Positions 54,957 through 64,000 of a stretch of DNA of 64,000 bases are shown in pieces. How positions within the stretch are numbered: the stretch's first letter is position 1; every line of letters starts with the position of its first letter. The stretch spans positions 930,001 through 994,000 of the forward strand of contig NAJO01000005.1 of the NCBI GenBank assembly GCA_002077065.1, in the 5' to 3' direction. The DNA comes from Cryoendolithus antarcticus. Lineage: Eukaryota; Ascomycota; Dothideomycetes; Cladosporiales; Cladosporiaceae. Both the position numbers and the translations under genes were made by a program. The notes beneath the pieces are model-generated. The model worked only from the letters and a program-made list of their open reading frames with translations, ran no database searches and was not told the origin of the DNA.

Positions 54957-56150
54957 ATGGAGCAAGGTGGCAAGCGCAAAGCGGACGAATCAGGTCGCGA
55001 TGGCGACGACAAGAGGACGAAAGTCAGTTCCCATCGATGAACGAGATATCAATCTCTCGAGATCGTCAAAGAGGTTCACTGACTTTTCATGAAGACGAAG
55101 AAGCAATGGCAAGTACCTCGGAAGAACGGCCGCGACAACGAGCCAGCTCGCGCCATGCAGCCCGGCGACAGTGGCATTTTCGCGACATGCATCAAGGGCA
55201 AGGAAGGGAAGTGCGTTGGCGAGCTGCGAGACCTCTTCGCAGAGTACGCTGGACTTCTCTACGGCGCAGCGACAGGTGACGATCAGCAAGACGACGATGG
55301 AGCGGCAGAAGACATCGAGAAGAGTCTCGAAGCCGAGATCGCCAGCATGAAGAAGCCATCAACGGCGCATCTGTTCTCACCTGTCAAGATCGACGTCCAG
55401 TGCGGTGAGATGCCGATGCCCAGACGGTCATTCAAGCGACTAGGCTAATGTAATGCAGTCGTGTTCTTCAAGACAGTAACGCCAGTAAATCCGGTCAACC
55501 TTGTGTCGCGAATATGCGAAGATGCGGTAGCGAACCCACAGCGAAAACGGACTCGGACTGTGAAGCGACTGGTGCCCATGACCTTGATGGGCCGAGCATC
55601 TGCGGAGGGTCTGGAGAAAGTAGCTACCGAAGTGCTCGCGCCACATTTCCATACAGAGCCGGTCTTGTCACGGACAGTATGTATTCCCTTGCTTGCTACG
55701 CTGTGATTCAGCACGTCACATTGCTAACGTGAGTGTCCAGTACGCCATTCGCACGAACATCCGGAACCATAGCATTCTCAAACGAGACGACATCATCAAG
55801 CAAGTCGCCACTCTCGTCGGCTCACCACACACCGTCGACCTCAAGAACTTCGATCATCTAATCTTGGTAGAAGTCTACCAGGTGAGTCTAGACTCCACAC
55901 CATATGGAAAACTGCATGAAGCCGCGAAAGGCAATCTGGCGCTAATAATCGCGTGCAGAACATATGTGGCGTCAGTGTCATCGATCGTCGATTTGAGGAG
56001 CTGAAGCGGTACAATCTGTCGGAGATATTTGAGCCAACCACGAAAGAGTCCACTCAGGCGGTGAATGGTGACAGTGTGTCGGAAAGTCACGGTGATAGTA
56101 GAGTAGCCACAGCGGGTGAAGCTGCAGCCGATATGGAGACTGGGACTTGA
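54957..56150 (+). CDS. TAN1: THUMP-domain tRNA acetylation factor Tan1
   Basis: Five exons, join(54957..55022, 55095..55404, 55459..55676, 55741..55881, 55959..56150), 308 aa; introns of 72, 54, 64 and 77 nt. A basic, Asp/Lys-rich start (KRKADESGRDGDDKRTK) leads into KQWQVPRKNG. The middle has GDSGIFATCIKGKEGKC, then the THUMP domain: KTVTPVNPVNL, then YAIRTNIRNHSILKRDDII, TVDLKNFDHLILVEVYQ and NICGVSVI. Tan1/THUMPD1 binds tRNA and guides the Kre33/NAT10 acetyltransferase to make N4-acetylcytidine at position 12 of tRNA-Ser and tRNA-Leu. The acidic Ser/Thr-rich tail is probably disordered. The yeast protein has 289 aa. Confidence 0.93.
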
Positions 56151-57259
56151 TATATGCAGGATTCGGACCACACGCCGTTCCGCGGACGCAAGGGCTGAAG
56201 CAGAGCACCATTCTCGTTGACTGCAGAGTCATTCGTAAGCCGCTGTATGTATGCATTGTAGCGACACGAGTGTCATGCACGTGTCGATGACATGCCGGCA
56301 GCACGGTCAACAGTGATGCCAATCAACGAAGTGGTCCAACTTTCGAGGTGCAAACACCCACGTAGCTGCCCACTCCCCGCTGACTACGCCCAGACTCTCG
56401 CTAGATGAGACGCCTTGATTGAGGTCTTACGCACTCATCTATGCACGTCTTCGTCAATATAACGCCACGCGGATGTCACGCTGCAATGAAACGAAGCCCA
56501 TGTGGATAGTGGACAAGACAAGTCGCGGACGAGTCGGTGACAAAAGCTCGCATCCCGACGCCTCGGTGCTGGGACTCGTTTGTCACGCGGCAGTAGCGTG
56601 GCCAGCAGCCGCAAGGCAAAAAGCACGACCTCGCTCGGTGCTTGCTCCTTCTAGAAGACTAGACGAACGAATTGCTCCACCACTCGACATGCCTTCTCGC
56701 TTCTCTACCGCACCAAGCACTGCGGTCTCGCCTAACGGCCCGCTGCCATACACCCATGTGAGTTCGGCGATCTCATTTAGGCTTTCATCGTAGGCGATTC
56801 CTGGCCCGCGCCAGACCCAGATCTACGCCGCGTGCTGGCTGCGTGTGCTGCGCCATTAGATGACGATTTGATTTCCCTACGCTCCGCATGCCGACTCGCC
56901 TGGCTGCTGCCGCTGGCGAGAGCCAAGAGCCAGTGAGGGCCTGGCTCCGGCTCCGTGATGGCGTTTGGACAAGCGAGAATGCGCGAGTTTCGTTCAGATT
57001 CATTCAGCTACGCGACAGGGTGGATGCGTGAGGCGTTCATGCCTGCCGCCGTCGCCTGTCTGCTGATGGGAGTGGTGTATATGCCCATCTCGCCTCTTAT
57101 TGCAGCCGTGTGCTTGCTTGAAGATGCATTGCTGGCGTTATGACTGCTGCCACTTACGATAGGAGTCTGCCCTTGCTTCTGGATGGGTATGCTGCACTTA
57201 AGGATGGACGGAGCGGTCTGTCTCCAAGGATGGGACATCGAGCGGGTGGTCCGATAAGC
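56151..57259. other. Intergenic region of 1.1 kb
   Basis: It contains plus-strand ORFs up to 124 codons (56419-56793), none convincing. The frame of the following gene is open from an earlier ATG at 57140, so the start of that gene may lie inside this interval. Confidence 0.35.
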
Positions 57260-58268
57260 ATGTCAATCACCTCGAAGCCTACGAGATCAGTCGACCGCGC
57301 AACTGTTATAAAAGTTGCCGGTGCAGTATTGAAGACGAGCAACATTCAGGTGGAGAGCTACCATGGCTGCCTGTACCGGACCTTCCTACTCCGAGCGAAA
57401 GACGACACATTCTGCGTGATGAAGTGCATGCCTCATCCCAGTATCCGACTTATGCGACTCGAGGACGAGCAGCTGGCAACCGAGGCAACAGTCTTGCGAC
57501 TGCTCAACCGACGAGGCGACATTGCCCCAGCTATGCTCGACTATCAAGCGGCGTCGTCCACTCTGGGGACATCCTACCTGATCTCTGGACCTTTCACCGG
57601 CACTGTGCTTGGCACTACCAGCTCACCCCTTTCTGGAGAGCGACGTCAGACCCTCGATCGAAGTCTTGGACGACACATTAGCCGTCTCGCTACTCTGACC
57701 GGCAGAGCCTTCGGACCTCTGCTTCGACCCTACACCCAATCCTGGGCACAGTGCTTCGGTGCATTGCTTGAGAGTATCCTGCGAGATGCAGAGGATTGCC
57801 TGATCAGTCTACCATATGATGCCGTTCGACTGAGCATTCGCAAGCACTCGTCCGCTCTCGATAAGGTCTCGGAACCCCAGCTCACTCTTCTCGGTGCTGC
57901 TGGTGATGACAATGTCGTCTTCGACCCACGCAGTCATCGGCTGACTTCACTGGTGGACTACGGTACGGCGATCTGGGGTGATCCAATGATGTCCGACTAC
58001 CTTCGCAAGCCGAGCAAGGCATTTCTTGACGGCTACGGCGAGCGACTTGCGGATGATTCAGATGCAAGGATACGACAGCTATTGTAGGGCTGTCGAATTT
58101 CAAGTCGCCGTATACCGCTAACTCATGATCATTAGGTACATCTTATACCACGCTGTCTATTCTATCGTCGAGCAGTGCCTCCGGCCACAGGCTGACGAGG
58201 ACTCGGGCGTGGCTCGTCGATCTTTGACCACTGCACTGCGGTGTCTGGTCACTCTGCCCGTACCCTGA
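57260..58268 (+). CDS. APH-fold (aminoglycoside phosphotransferase-like) protein lacking catalytic residues
   Basis: The model is join(57260..58083, 58136..58268), 318 aa; 358 aa if the ATG at 57140 is used. The 52-nt intron (GTAGGG, branch GCTAAC, TTAG) adds YILYHAVYSIVEQCLR, a helix expected at the end of this fold. The N-lobe has the ATP-site Lys (FCVMKCMPHP). The hinge and C-lobe follow: SYLISGPFTGTVLG, GRHISRLATLTGRAFGPL. The metal-binding region is kept (TSLVDYGTAIWGDP). The catalytic loop, normally HGDxxxxN, reads LGAAGDDN, so His and the catalytic Asp are replaced by Leu and Ala. It may bind a ligand without phosphorylating it. Confidence 0.75.
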
Positions 58269-59272
58269 ATTCCGTCGAGCAGTAGACATCTCCATCCGAC
58301 CCGGGCATGTTGTGAAGCTGGCGCTAAACTCCTTCGGACACGCCGCTTGCCCGGGTGGTCGCCAGCAGTACAGCTAAGCCGCTGCGCTACCGTGTACCAC
58401 GGCGACTCACATACACGACCAGTATGCCAAGCGAGGAGTGGGCCCGGTAGCTCATACGTGCGTGCAAGGCTGAGCTCATCGCGAGCCGTCCGCGTATGTC
58501 TGTTAGCCACTATGCGGCTTGAAGCCAGACTCTGCGCGACCCGGCAATGATGCGCAGCGTCGGCATTTCGCAGTAGTGCGTTTGATCTGCCATGCCACGG
58601 ACGAGTGACGAGGGTCGGGGTCAAGGGGAGGGTTGAAGGAGCGCAGTGCAAACGGAGGAGCGTCGGGCCATCACGTAGGCTCTCGATAGAATGATTGTTG
58701 ACGCAGTCGCTGTGGTAGCCTAGCTATTGGATATATACAGCTTTCCTTTGCCTTCGTGTAGCGATCACCTACTCAACCTATGGGCCCAACCTACATACCC
58801 TCACTTCCGCACGCGCACAGACCACTTGGCATCCTCGGATCAACGATATAGCTGTCCATGTTGAGCCGCATGGCTCATGATGGTCAGACAGGCTTCCACG
58901 GGATAGTGGCAATATCTTCATGCTACTCCGAGTGTCGTATGTCGAATTAGTGCAAAAGTGTATGCACTATGATGATGTTGCATATGTTCTATAACAGGTG
59001 TGTAGTCACTTCTTGAGTAAGACACTCAAATCGAAGTCGACGACGATAGCATCGGCCGTGGAGCTGTTATCGACACCGTAGGGCGCTTGTGATTTCATCA
59101 GTGCCTTTTAGATGACACTACATCGTTCATGTGGTCACTAGTGTACAGTAGCTAAGCTATACAGTCGAGTCTATCGTAGTCGTCCGCCGGTCACATGACA
59201 TCTATAACCCCAACCCCAACCACAAATGCGTAACCCTAACCCGTCGCAGCAACGCCGCAGATATGCATCCGT
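58269..59272. other. Convergent region of 1 kb with C-rich telomere-like tract
   Basis: It lies between the APH-like stop and the SQS1 stop. It contains a TATATA at about 58731 with no gene behind it and the tract at 59205-59242. A tRNA-like stretch on the minus strand at 58330-58400 was considered and rejected. Confidence 0.4.
59205..59242. repeat. Short CCCCAA/CCCTAA telomere-like tract
   Basis: On the plus strand the sequence reads TAACCCCAACCCCAACC, a 10-nt spacer, then TAACCCTAACCC. Two units match the CCCTAA telomere repeat of filamentous fungi and two are a variant. It is far too short for a telomere and lies just downstream of SQS1. Confidence 0.5.
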
Positions 59273-61992
59273 CTATCCCAGCCCAGCCTTTCCAGCCTTC
59301 ATGATCTGCGCAACAGGCACTAGCAACCCTTCGCCATCCTTGCCCAACGCCGTACCCTTCGTCCACCCCATCTTCTCCATCAGTCGATGCCCGAAGTTGT
59401 CCGCGCTTATCTCCTTTGCGCCAGCACCAACAACCTCGCCATCTCTAAGTCCATGGCCTGCAACACCACCACCCCTGCCGCCGCGCGTAGAAGCCCCGCC
59501 GCCTCGACCCCCACGACCAGCAGGCGAGAACTTGTTCGCCTTGCCCTTGTACGATGAGTTCTTGAGGAAGCCGCGCTGGCTGGCCGCGATGATGCGGTTG
59601 AAGTGCATTTCGCTGTACTCCAGAGTCTTGGTCGTCTTGTAGAGCATCGGGAAGCGCTTCTTGCCTGAACCCTGGCTCTTGCTCGTGATGTTCAAGCGTC
59701 CGGCGATGGCGTGCAGTGCTGCGCGGTCGACTTTGTCCATAGGCGGGAACTTCTTCGCATCTAGCTCGTCGTCTTGCAGGAACTGCCGCAGCTCTTCGTG
59801 GAGCTGACTGAGCGTCATGCCCTGTGAGTACTTTGCAGTGAGGTCCGGATTGCCGTTCATACCGAGCAGGCCGGCCATGCGCTGCTCTTCACGCTCGCGC
59901 TTCTTCGCAGACTTCTTCGTGCGATCCCTGTCCCAGGTGTCGTGCAGTACTTCACGCAGATCATCATCAGAGAGCGCTTCGAGCTCTGGGGGCAGCCTGC
60001 CTTTGCGGCCTTTCTTCGTGGGGCGCAGCGAAGGGCGGTCAAGGTCCATGATATCGAAGCCGTTGTCGCCGTACTGCTCTACTGCGTCTGCGAGCGCGGA
60101 GGCATCCGGGAAGGTCAAGCCTTTGTTCTTGCGACGAGGTGTGCTACGCGTTGGCGTGGGAAGAGCGATGTGCTGCAGCCCCGCTCTTGCTTCCCTCAGG
60201 TCGCCGAAGCCTTCAGCCTCCACGTCCATGAATGTGCCGTCGTCTATGACAATCTCATCACCCTCAATGCCTAGCTCTTCCTGCTTCTGCAGAAGTCGCG
60301 CGACGGTCTCGTCGTCCATTTGATCTCGACGCCGTTGCCGTAGATCCTCCTCGTCCTCCCACTGCTCTTGCTCGTCGTACTCGAGATCATTCTCGAGGTC
60401 GCTAGAGTCGTAGTCCGAGGCGTTCAGTCCATCGTCGTCAAGCTCGCTGAGGTCCTGCCCGATGATATCGTCGTCCGAATTGTCCGAGTCATCTGACCCA
60501 CTCCCCATGGACTGCAGTTGGCTGAAGTCGATGTCACGAGTGCTCTGGTCGAGTAGCTCATCGTCCGCGATCACACGCCCATCCACCACAAGTGAAGGGC
60601 CTGCATCTACAGACTTGAGCGCGAGTAGATCGTCTACATCTTCTCCCTGCTTTCGCAGATTCTCGAGGTAATCTTTGCAAGCCGCCATATCCTCGTCACT
60701 ATCATCAGAGTTGAGCATCCGTGCTTCAGCGTTGATCTCGCGCAGTTCCCTGTTTTGCCTCTTGCGCCCACGCTTGCCTCGTCTACTCGTAGTCTCGGCG
60801 CTCTGCAGCGCACCCACGGTTCTTTGTGAGCTTCTCTTAGTCTTGATCGCTTCCTTGAGCTCTGCCCGCAGCGCCGCGACAGTCTCTGGCGGCGGACTAC
60901 CAGAATGCCCGTTTGTATTGCCATTGTTCAGTGAGGCAGCAAGATCGACATCTGGCACTCTCTGATTCTGTTTCCGCCACCATCCGTTCTCGACTGGCTT
61001 GAAGCCCTGTGATGGATCCGCCTCTTGAGCAGCCCAACCAGGCGCCTTTGCCCAACCGCTGGCCCTTGTTGCTGGTGTGTTCTCGTTCGTCCAGTCCGGG
61101 CCTCCAGAACTCACTGTCTCGGACGGCTCAAGAGACACACCAAGCGCTTTCAACAGCTCATCTGTTACATGCGCCTCCTCCTGCTACACGGGTACAGGAC
61201 TTCGGGGCCGTCTTACAGTGCGCGACTGTGGCTTCGCTTGCTCAGTCACTGGATCATCAACGACAATGGGTTGGTTACGGCCGCGGAAGACGATCTCGTC
61301 CCCACTAGAGTCTGACAGGAAGGGTGAGCGTGGTCGGATAGGCGCTTTGCCCTTCCCCTTCGATCTACCGTTCATCGATATGTCGCCAACGGTGTCGATC
61401 ACAAAGCTTGGCGCCTCAGCTCGTAGTGGTGTCGACGCTTTGCGCGCTTGCGTTGGCTCAATATCTGCAGCGCCATCGAGGACAAACATTACAGAGGTTT
61501 GCTCTCGCGCAGTCTCGTGAATGTGCATTGCCTGCGTGCCGTTGGAAATCTCCATCTCAACGTCCTCGACAATGTTAGTCTGGATGGCATCGTCGTCCAC
61601 ATCTTCGTCCTCGTCATCGTCGGTGTCATTAATTGACTCGTCGTCAAGAGCAGCAACGACAGCCGGCGCATCTTCGATAGGCGCATCATCTGCAACCGGC
61701 TTGGGAGATGCGCTCACGAAGGAGATGGCTTGATGTCGAAGTCTCACAGCTGCTCGTCCTGGTGTGGAGTCTCCAGATCGCTGTGTGAAGCCGCGAAAGC
61801 TTGGTCCGGATGGCTCGTCTGGTCTCAGTCAGTTCCCGGCATTTGGTGGCAAACTTGGAGGCGTGATGTACCATCGTCGTCGTCGAAGTAGACATCGCGC
61901 TTGCCCTGCTTTCCGAAAGGCGGCTTCCCTCCAGGCGACTTCTGCGCTTTCTGTTTCTTCCCTGCCCTGCCCTTGGGCGATTTCTTGGGCAT
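59273..61992 (-). CDS. SQS1: R3H/G-patch splicing and ribosome factor Sqs1 (Pfa1)
   Basis: The model is complement(join(59273..61156, 61217..61818, 61872..61992)), 868 aa. Exon 1 begins MPKKSPKGRAGKKQKAQ and ends DVYFDDDD; a 53-nt intron joins it to DEPSGPSFRGFTQRSG. The middle is highly acidic. The last 250 residues contain an R3H-type domain (FPPMDKVDRAALHAIAGRL, then SGKKRFPMLYKTTKT) and RGG repeats. A G-patch follows (ADNFGHRLMEKMGWTKGTAL, then GLLVPV). Between exons 2 and 3 the frame meets TAG at 61184-61186, just after a GTAAGA donor. I chose a 60-nt intron; shorter 33- or 36-nt options exist. Yeast Sqs1 activates the helicase Prp43 in ribosome assembly and splicing. Confidence 0.88.
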
Positions 61993-62516
61993 CTCTTGCT
62001 GCGCTTCGGAGCTTCGTGTCCGTATTCAGAAGGGTGGTGCAATGCGAGGGCCTTTCGATCAAAGAACGGATAGTGTACGCGCACGAAGAGAGCGGCTGTG
62101 GTCAGTAAGGACAGGCGTAGAGGGACACTGGAACAATCAACAATGCATATGGCCGGCGAGTCTTGACTCTTCATAATGACGAAACGCCAGATCTGGTCTT
62201 GGCAGATCTGACGCAGGGGTGTACATAGTGGGGCTGCTCCACCAGCAACTCCAGGCACCGTGAGCTTGCGATAGCAGCGATATGAGTGACTAGCTTCCCG
62301 AGTTTACATCTTGTCATAGCTTGGTGCTGAGATACCTTAGTCTCGTATTTATCCTGGGTCGTCCGCTCCGAGAGCTCGGTGTTGGGAAGGAGCCTAAGAT
62401 ATCTTCCATCATCATAGCATCACATGCTCTCACGATCGACACCTGACACATGCATACCATAGCTGGTTGCTCGCGGAACCCATTACCACTTGTTGAAGTG
62501 GACGAACAAGGCTAAT
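61993..62516. other. Divergent promoter region, SQS1 and ATG4
   Basis: 524 nt between two divergent starts. No ORF of interest. The ATG4 frame is open from 62490, 27 nt before the chosen start. Confidence 0.4.
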
Positions 62517-63900
62517 ATGGCCAACAACGACTTCTCCCGCTTCAGCAAGAAAGTCGTGCAGTACTTCTGGGATCCTCTACCTAGAAACGAGGATGCCTCT
62601 CAGATCTGGTGTCTGGGTCGATCATACGATTCGAGGTACCAGGATGCACGGCAATCGAAAGTACTTGGGACCTCGCCTTCTGGTGAGTCGACTTCGTCAA
62701 AGGCCGACTCAGCCGTAGCCACCGAGACATCAGCGAAGCCGGAGAGTGAGTGGGAGAGCGTCGAACGCAGTCCATCAGTAGCGGCCGAGGAGACAACATC
62801 GAAGAGCCAGGTAGAGCTGTCAGTGTCAGAAGAGGAGGCTCTTGGGTGGCCGTCAGACTTCTTGGACGACCTTGAGGCAAAGCTATGGCTCACATACCGA
62901 TCGAACTTCACGCCAATACCCAGATCACCCGACCCGGCTGCCAGCTCGAACATGTCATTCTCGACAAGACTGCGCAATTTGACTGCACAAGCTGGCTTCA
63001 CGAGTGATACGGGCTGGGGCTGTATGATCAGGAGCGGCCAGAGCATGCTTGCGAACACATTGGCAGAGCTTCGGCTGGGCAGGGACTGGCGAGTTGGACA
63101 GGAGAAGCAAGCACACAAGGACCTCCTGGCACTCTTTGCAGATGTGCCGGAAGCTCCGTTCAGCATACACAAGTTCGTCGAGCACGGTGCACAAGCATGT
63201 GGGAAGCACCCTGGAGAGTGGTTCGGACCCAGTGCAACAGCGAGATGCATACAGTAAGTCCACTCGCACGACCCACATTTCCTGCCTCATCACTGACAAC
63301 ATCCACAGAGCCCTGGTAGCTAAGAGCCCTTCCCTAAATCTGCGCGTCTACGTCCGCCCAGATGATAGCGACGTCTACGCTGCATCTGTTTTCCAGACCG
63401 CCACCGCCCTTTCCGCAAACGAGACCTTCGAACCCACTCTCATCCTCCTAGGCGTCCGGCTGGGCATCGATCGAATCACGCCCGTCTACCACGCCGCTCT
63501 CAAATCCCTGCTCGAACTCCCGCAATCAGTAGGCATAGCCGGTGGCCGACCCTCATCGTCTCACTACTTCCTCGGTCACCAAGGAGCTGCCTTCTTCTAC
63601 CTCGATCCGCACACGACCCGTCCTGCCTTACCTCTAGATCCTTCCGAAGAGGATATAGCGACCTGCCATACCCGTCGAGTAAGACGGATAGGGCTAGCGG
63701 AGATGGATCCCAGCATGCTGCTTGGCTTTCTCGTCAGGAGTAAAGACGACTTTGAGGATTGGAGAAGAAGGTTGGGGGAGTGTGGTGGCAAAGCTGTGGT
63801 GCATGTGCATGAACGGGAGCCGAGGTATGCTACGGGTGTTGAGAGGGAGGGGGCGGAGGACGAAGTGGAGGCTTGGGACGAGACGGGGGATGAGACCTGA
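62517..63900 (+). CDS. ATG4: Atg4 cysteine protease of autophagy
   Basis: The model is join(62517..63253, 63309..63900), 442 aa. The 55-nt intron (GTAAGT..CCACAG) joins TARCIQ to ALVAKSPS. Early blocks are [20 protein letters not shown] and a Ser/Glu-rich insert of about 80 residues. [20 protein letters not shown] carries the catalytic Cys, and [11 protein letters not shown] carries the catalytic Asp and His. [13 protein letters not shown] is the adjoining strand. Atg4 cleaves the C-terminus of Atg8 and later removes it from phosphatidylethanolamine on autophagosome membranes. The C-terminus is acidic and probably disordered. The ATG at 62517 (MANNDFSRF) fits the family start. Confidence 0.95.
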
Positions 63901-64000
63901 GATCGAAGACTTACGCCGCTCTGTTGTTGAGCGAACGGAAAGGAGGGCATGACTGGGACGCTGGTACTTTTGCCGGGGCATTATAGGTGCAATGCTGGGA
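63901..64000. other. 3' flank of ATG4
   Basis: The last 100 nt follow the ATG4 stop. No gene is visible. Confidence 0.4.

Noticed and set aside
58330..58400. Minus-strand stretch resembling a tRNA A-box (TAGCGCAGCGG)
   Set aside because: The D-stem does not pair properly and there is no B-box (GGTTCGANTCC) at the right distance, so it is not a tRNA gene.
61184..61195. 12-nt GT..AG segment removing the SQS1 stop codon
   Set aside because: It would keep the frame, but a 12-nt spliceosomal intron is not plausible; the GTAAGA donor a little upstream is far better.

Overview
The window is a 64-kb piece of a nuclear genome from a filamentous ascomycete (Pezizomycotina). The gene set and style fit a Dothideomycete, but I cannot name the species. 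The evidence is eukaryotic gene structure throughout: many introns of about 50-65 nt with GT..AG ends and CTRAC-type branch sites, compact intergenic spaces, both strands used, and fungal orthologues such as Dur3, Lcb1, Atg4, Cog5, Tan1, Jjj1, Vps71 and Sqs1. I see no rRNA, tRNA, CRISPR array, intact transposon or viral gene. Exon coordinates were worked out by hand from splice signals and reading-frame continuity; they are models, not transcript data.

Layout. 1-126 is the tail of a gene that starts outside the window. 1.4-15 kb: a Bor1-type anion transporter, a secreted PLC-like phosphodiesterase, a SUZ-domain protein, a small conserved protein, a CCDC25/Jlp2 homologue divergent from a mitochondrial rhomboid protease, a protein of unknown function and a Dur3-type urea symporter. 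15-25.4 kb: an FBXO21-like F-box/YccV protein, a Sec14-like protein, an SDR, an unknown protein and a seven-exon secreted protein with an Ig/PKD-like domain. 25.4-28.9 kb is 3.5 kb with no recognisable gene. 28.9-45.3 kb is the most accessory part: a bilirubin-oxidase-like multicopper oxidase, an acyl-protein thioesterase homologue, the core gene VPS71, an UNC93-like transporter, a decayed NtaA-type monooxygenase, a rhodopsin-domain (PTH11-type) membrane protein, a berberine-bridge-type flavoprotein, and three small cysteine-rich secreted proteins. 45.9-64 kb is mostly housekeeping: JJJ1, a GH18 chitinase, COG5, a four-TM protein, LCB1, TAN1, an APH-like pseudo-phosphotransferase, SQS1 and ATG4.

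The best candidate for something undescribed is the trio at 43.0-45.3 kb. Three neighbouring genes (+,-,+) share one cysteine framework: CV-x-W, then C-x3-C-x6/7-C, then a Cys 14 residues later with an aromatic residue two before it. The middle copy appears to have lost one base, which moves its last three cysteines out of frame. Other unusual points are the monooxygenase with a destroyed 3' splice site and an in-frame TAG, the APH-fold protein whose HGD motif reads LGA, an SDR with His in place of the catalytic Tyr, very small exons (7 and 20 nt), and stop-free introns whose lengths are multiples of three.

The genes do not form one pathway. The housekeeping genes cover membrane lipids (LCB1, Sec14-like), Golgi transport (COG5), autophagy (ATG4), ribosome and RNA work (JJJ1, SQS1, TAN1), chromatin (VPS71) and mitochondria (rhomboid). 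The secreted set (PLC-like, multicopper oxidase, flavoprotein, chitinase, cysteine-rich proteins) suggests life on complex substrates or hosts, which is an inference.
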